64,000 nt of DNA from Sediminibacterium salmoneum NBRC 103935 (GTDB lineage Bacteria > Bacteroidota > Bacteroidia > Chitinophagales > Chitinophagaceae), in contig NZ_KI866530.1 of NCBI RefSeq assembly GCF_000511175.1, positions 2,248,418-2,312,417 on the forward strand. The letters are read 5' to 3'. Of the stretch, positions 62,996-64,000 are shown piece by piece (position 1 is the first letter of the stretch; each line of letters begins with the position of its first letter). The translations under genes and the position numbers were made by a program. The notes below the pieces were generated by a model, which did not search any database, was not told the origin of the DNA, and was given only the letters and a program-made list of their open reading frames with translations.

Positions 62996-63985
62996 ATGAA
63001 TAAATATCAAAGGTTAAGTATCGATGAAAGGGAAATGATAGGCCAATACCTTTCACAGGGCAAAAGTTTACGATTCATAGCTAATAGTTTAAACCGACAG
63101 GTAAGCACTATTAGTCGAGAGGTCAAGCATTTTACCAACATTGGAAGTAGGTACAAGCCATGGTTAGCTCAGCATTGTGCGGATTATCTATCCCGGCGAA
63201 GGAATGATAAATGCAGGATTGCTACAACACCAAAACTGTATAGCTTTATTGTTGAGAAGCTGAAACTCCGCTGGTCACCCCAGCAAATTAGTATGGAGTT
63301 AAAAAAGCGTTACCCAACAAAGAAGTATATGCAAGCCAGTCACGAAACTATTTACACTTATCTCTACATGTTACCCAAAGGTGAACTCCGCAAGGAGCTG
63401 ATCAGCTATCTGAGACAGAAGAAACGTTTACGGAAGAACCGCAAGTTAGCAACTGACGCAAGGGGTAAAATAGCTGATATGATTAGTATCCATGAACGTC
63501 CAAAGGAAGTAGAAGATAGAATCATACCTGGTCATTGGGAAGGCGATTTGATTATGGGTAAAGATCACAAAAGTGCGATTGGGACTATTGTGGAACGAAC
63601 TACCAGAACCGTTATCCTTGTACCATTAAAAGCAAAGGATGCACCTTCTGTAAGAAAAGCATTTGCCAAAGAACTAAAAACATTACCCAGTCAAATGACT
63701 GTAACATTAACCTATGATCGAGGTAAAGAAATGAGCGAACACAAACTCTTTACCAAAGAAACAAATATGCAGGTGTACTTCTGTGATCCTCATAGCCCGT
63801 GGCAAAGAGGAACCAATGAAAACACTAATATGTTGATCCGCGACTTTTTCCCTAAACAAACTGATTTTAGTAAGTTTACAAGGAAGGAAATCAAGCATGT
63901 TCAAAAGCTCTTAAATGAAAGGCCCAGAAAAACGCTTGACTGGTCAACACCAAAAGAAAAGTTTAAAGAACTATTGTTGCGTTAA
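62996..63985 (+). CDS. IS30-family transposase
   Basis: 329 residues. An N-terminal helix-turn-helix domain (RLSIDEREMIGQYLSQGKS, about 6-24, and STISREV) is followed by the DDE catalytic core: D in HWEGDLIMG (about 180), D in TYDRGKEMSEH (about 239) and E in RGTNENTNMLIRDFFPK (about 275). All catalytic residues are present, so the enzyme may be active. It copies or moves the surrounding element. Its composition is less AT-rich than that of the neighbouring lipoprotein genes, consistent with separate acquisition. Confidence 0.95.
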   Translation: MNKYQRLSIDEREMIGQYLSQGKSLRFIANSLNRQVSTISREVKHFTNIGSRYKPWLAQHCADYLSRRRNDKCRIATTPKLYSFIVEKLKLRWSPQQISMELKKRYPTKKYMQASHETIYTYLYMLPKGELRKELISYLRQKKRLRKNRKLATDARGKIADMISIHERPKEVEDRIIPGHWEGDLIMGKDHKSAIGTIVERTTRTVILVPLKAKDAPSVRKAFAKELKTLPSQMTVTLTYDRGKEMSEHKLFTKETNMQVYFCDPHSPWQRGTNENTNMLIRDFFPKQTDFSKFTRKEIKHVQKLLNERPRKTLDWSTPKEKFKELLLR

Positions 63986-63996
63986 AAACTTGATGC
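63975..63996. repeat. IS30-type right terminal inverted repeat
   Basis: Perfect reverse complement of the left repeat at 62950-62971. The transposase stop codon (63983-63985) lies within it. Confidence 0.85.
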
Positions 63997-64000
63997 TGAG

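Larger units (their letters stand above)
62950..63996 (+). mobile_element. IS30-family insertion sequence, complete
   Basis: An element of about 1,047 bases with perfect 22-bp terminal inverted repeats: left 62950-62971 (beginning GCATCAAG) and right 63975-63996 (ending CTTGATGC). The transposase frame is intact and its stop lies within the right repeat. Target duplications cannot be confirmed because the window ends four bases after the element. It borders the AT-rich lipoprotein operon. Confidence 0.88.

Overview
The window looks like chromosome from a member of the Bacteroidota, most likely a Chitinophagaceae-type genome (the family is inferred). It is AT-leaning, genes are tightly packed and tend not to use strong Shine-Dalgarno sites, and -7 elements resemble TAnnTTTG. 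Family content also fits: DUF4153, GH3-like and DUF1080 proteins, LpxD and MerC paralogues, and hybrid kinases. No rRNA, tRNA, CRISPR array or prophage was seen. Nine of the eleven convergent gene pairs overlap at their stop codons.

Layout, left to right. 1-9.9 kb: a DUF4153 membrane module with a winged-helix regulator; a methyltransferase; a serine beta-lactamase-fold hydrolase; a short-chain dehydrogenase/Old Yellow Enzyme/Rossmann-protein operon next to a Crp/Fnr regulator; small secreted proteins, a GNAT acetyltransferase, an acyl desaturase and a hexapeptide acetyltransferase. 10-16 kb: a complete RND tripartite efflux operon. 16-30 kb: a LuxR-type regulator, a DUF1080 protein, a YheT-type hydrolase and CorA; a FIST sensor/hybrid kinase/MATE operon; a divergent MerC versus SCO-Fur-epimerase metal locus with a nested dyad between them; an LpxD-like gene; lysS with a structured leader; an SDR and gmk. 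30.5-33.9 kb: an AT-rich island with two paralogous small secreted proteins, a broken lipoprotein-GH19 gene (two frameshifts) and a response regulator. 34-49 kb: a PAS protein, lysophospholipid acyltransferase, acyl-CoA ligase, OmpA-like lipoprotein, 7TMR-DISM hybrid kinase, UvrD/PcrA helicase, a GH5-like protein with an altered active site, an Nfu protein, a membrane glycosyltransferase, a PnuC/NadR-type kinase NAD salvage pair, a frameshifted mtgA and a LysE exporter. 49-61 kb: a cyclophilin, GH3 protein, GT2, inositol phosphatase, ThiL, S41 protease, a small helical periplasmic protein, NagA, a nitrilase-type amidase, an LpxR-like protein, RecX, a single-domain response regulator and DnaN. 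60.8-64 kb: a second AT-rich island with a two-gene lipoprotein operon and an intact IS30-family element ending at the right edge.

The most interesting content is the two AT-rich islands. Both hold a secreted lipoprotein with a divergent C-terminal region, followed at once by one or two small secreted proteins. In the first island the C-terminal region is a GH19 lysozyme/chitinase-like domain. The layout resembles an effector with cognate protective proteins, but this is an inference from architecture only. The gene at 31.5-33.0 kb and mtgA are both interrupted by indels at short A/T runs (plus one ATTA duplication), which needs read-level confirmation.
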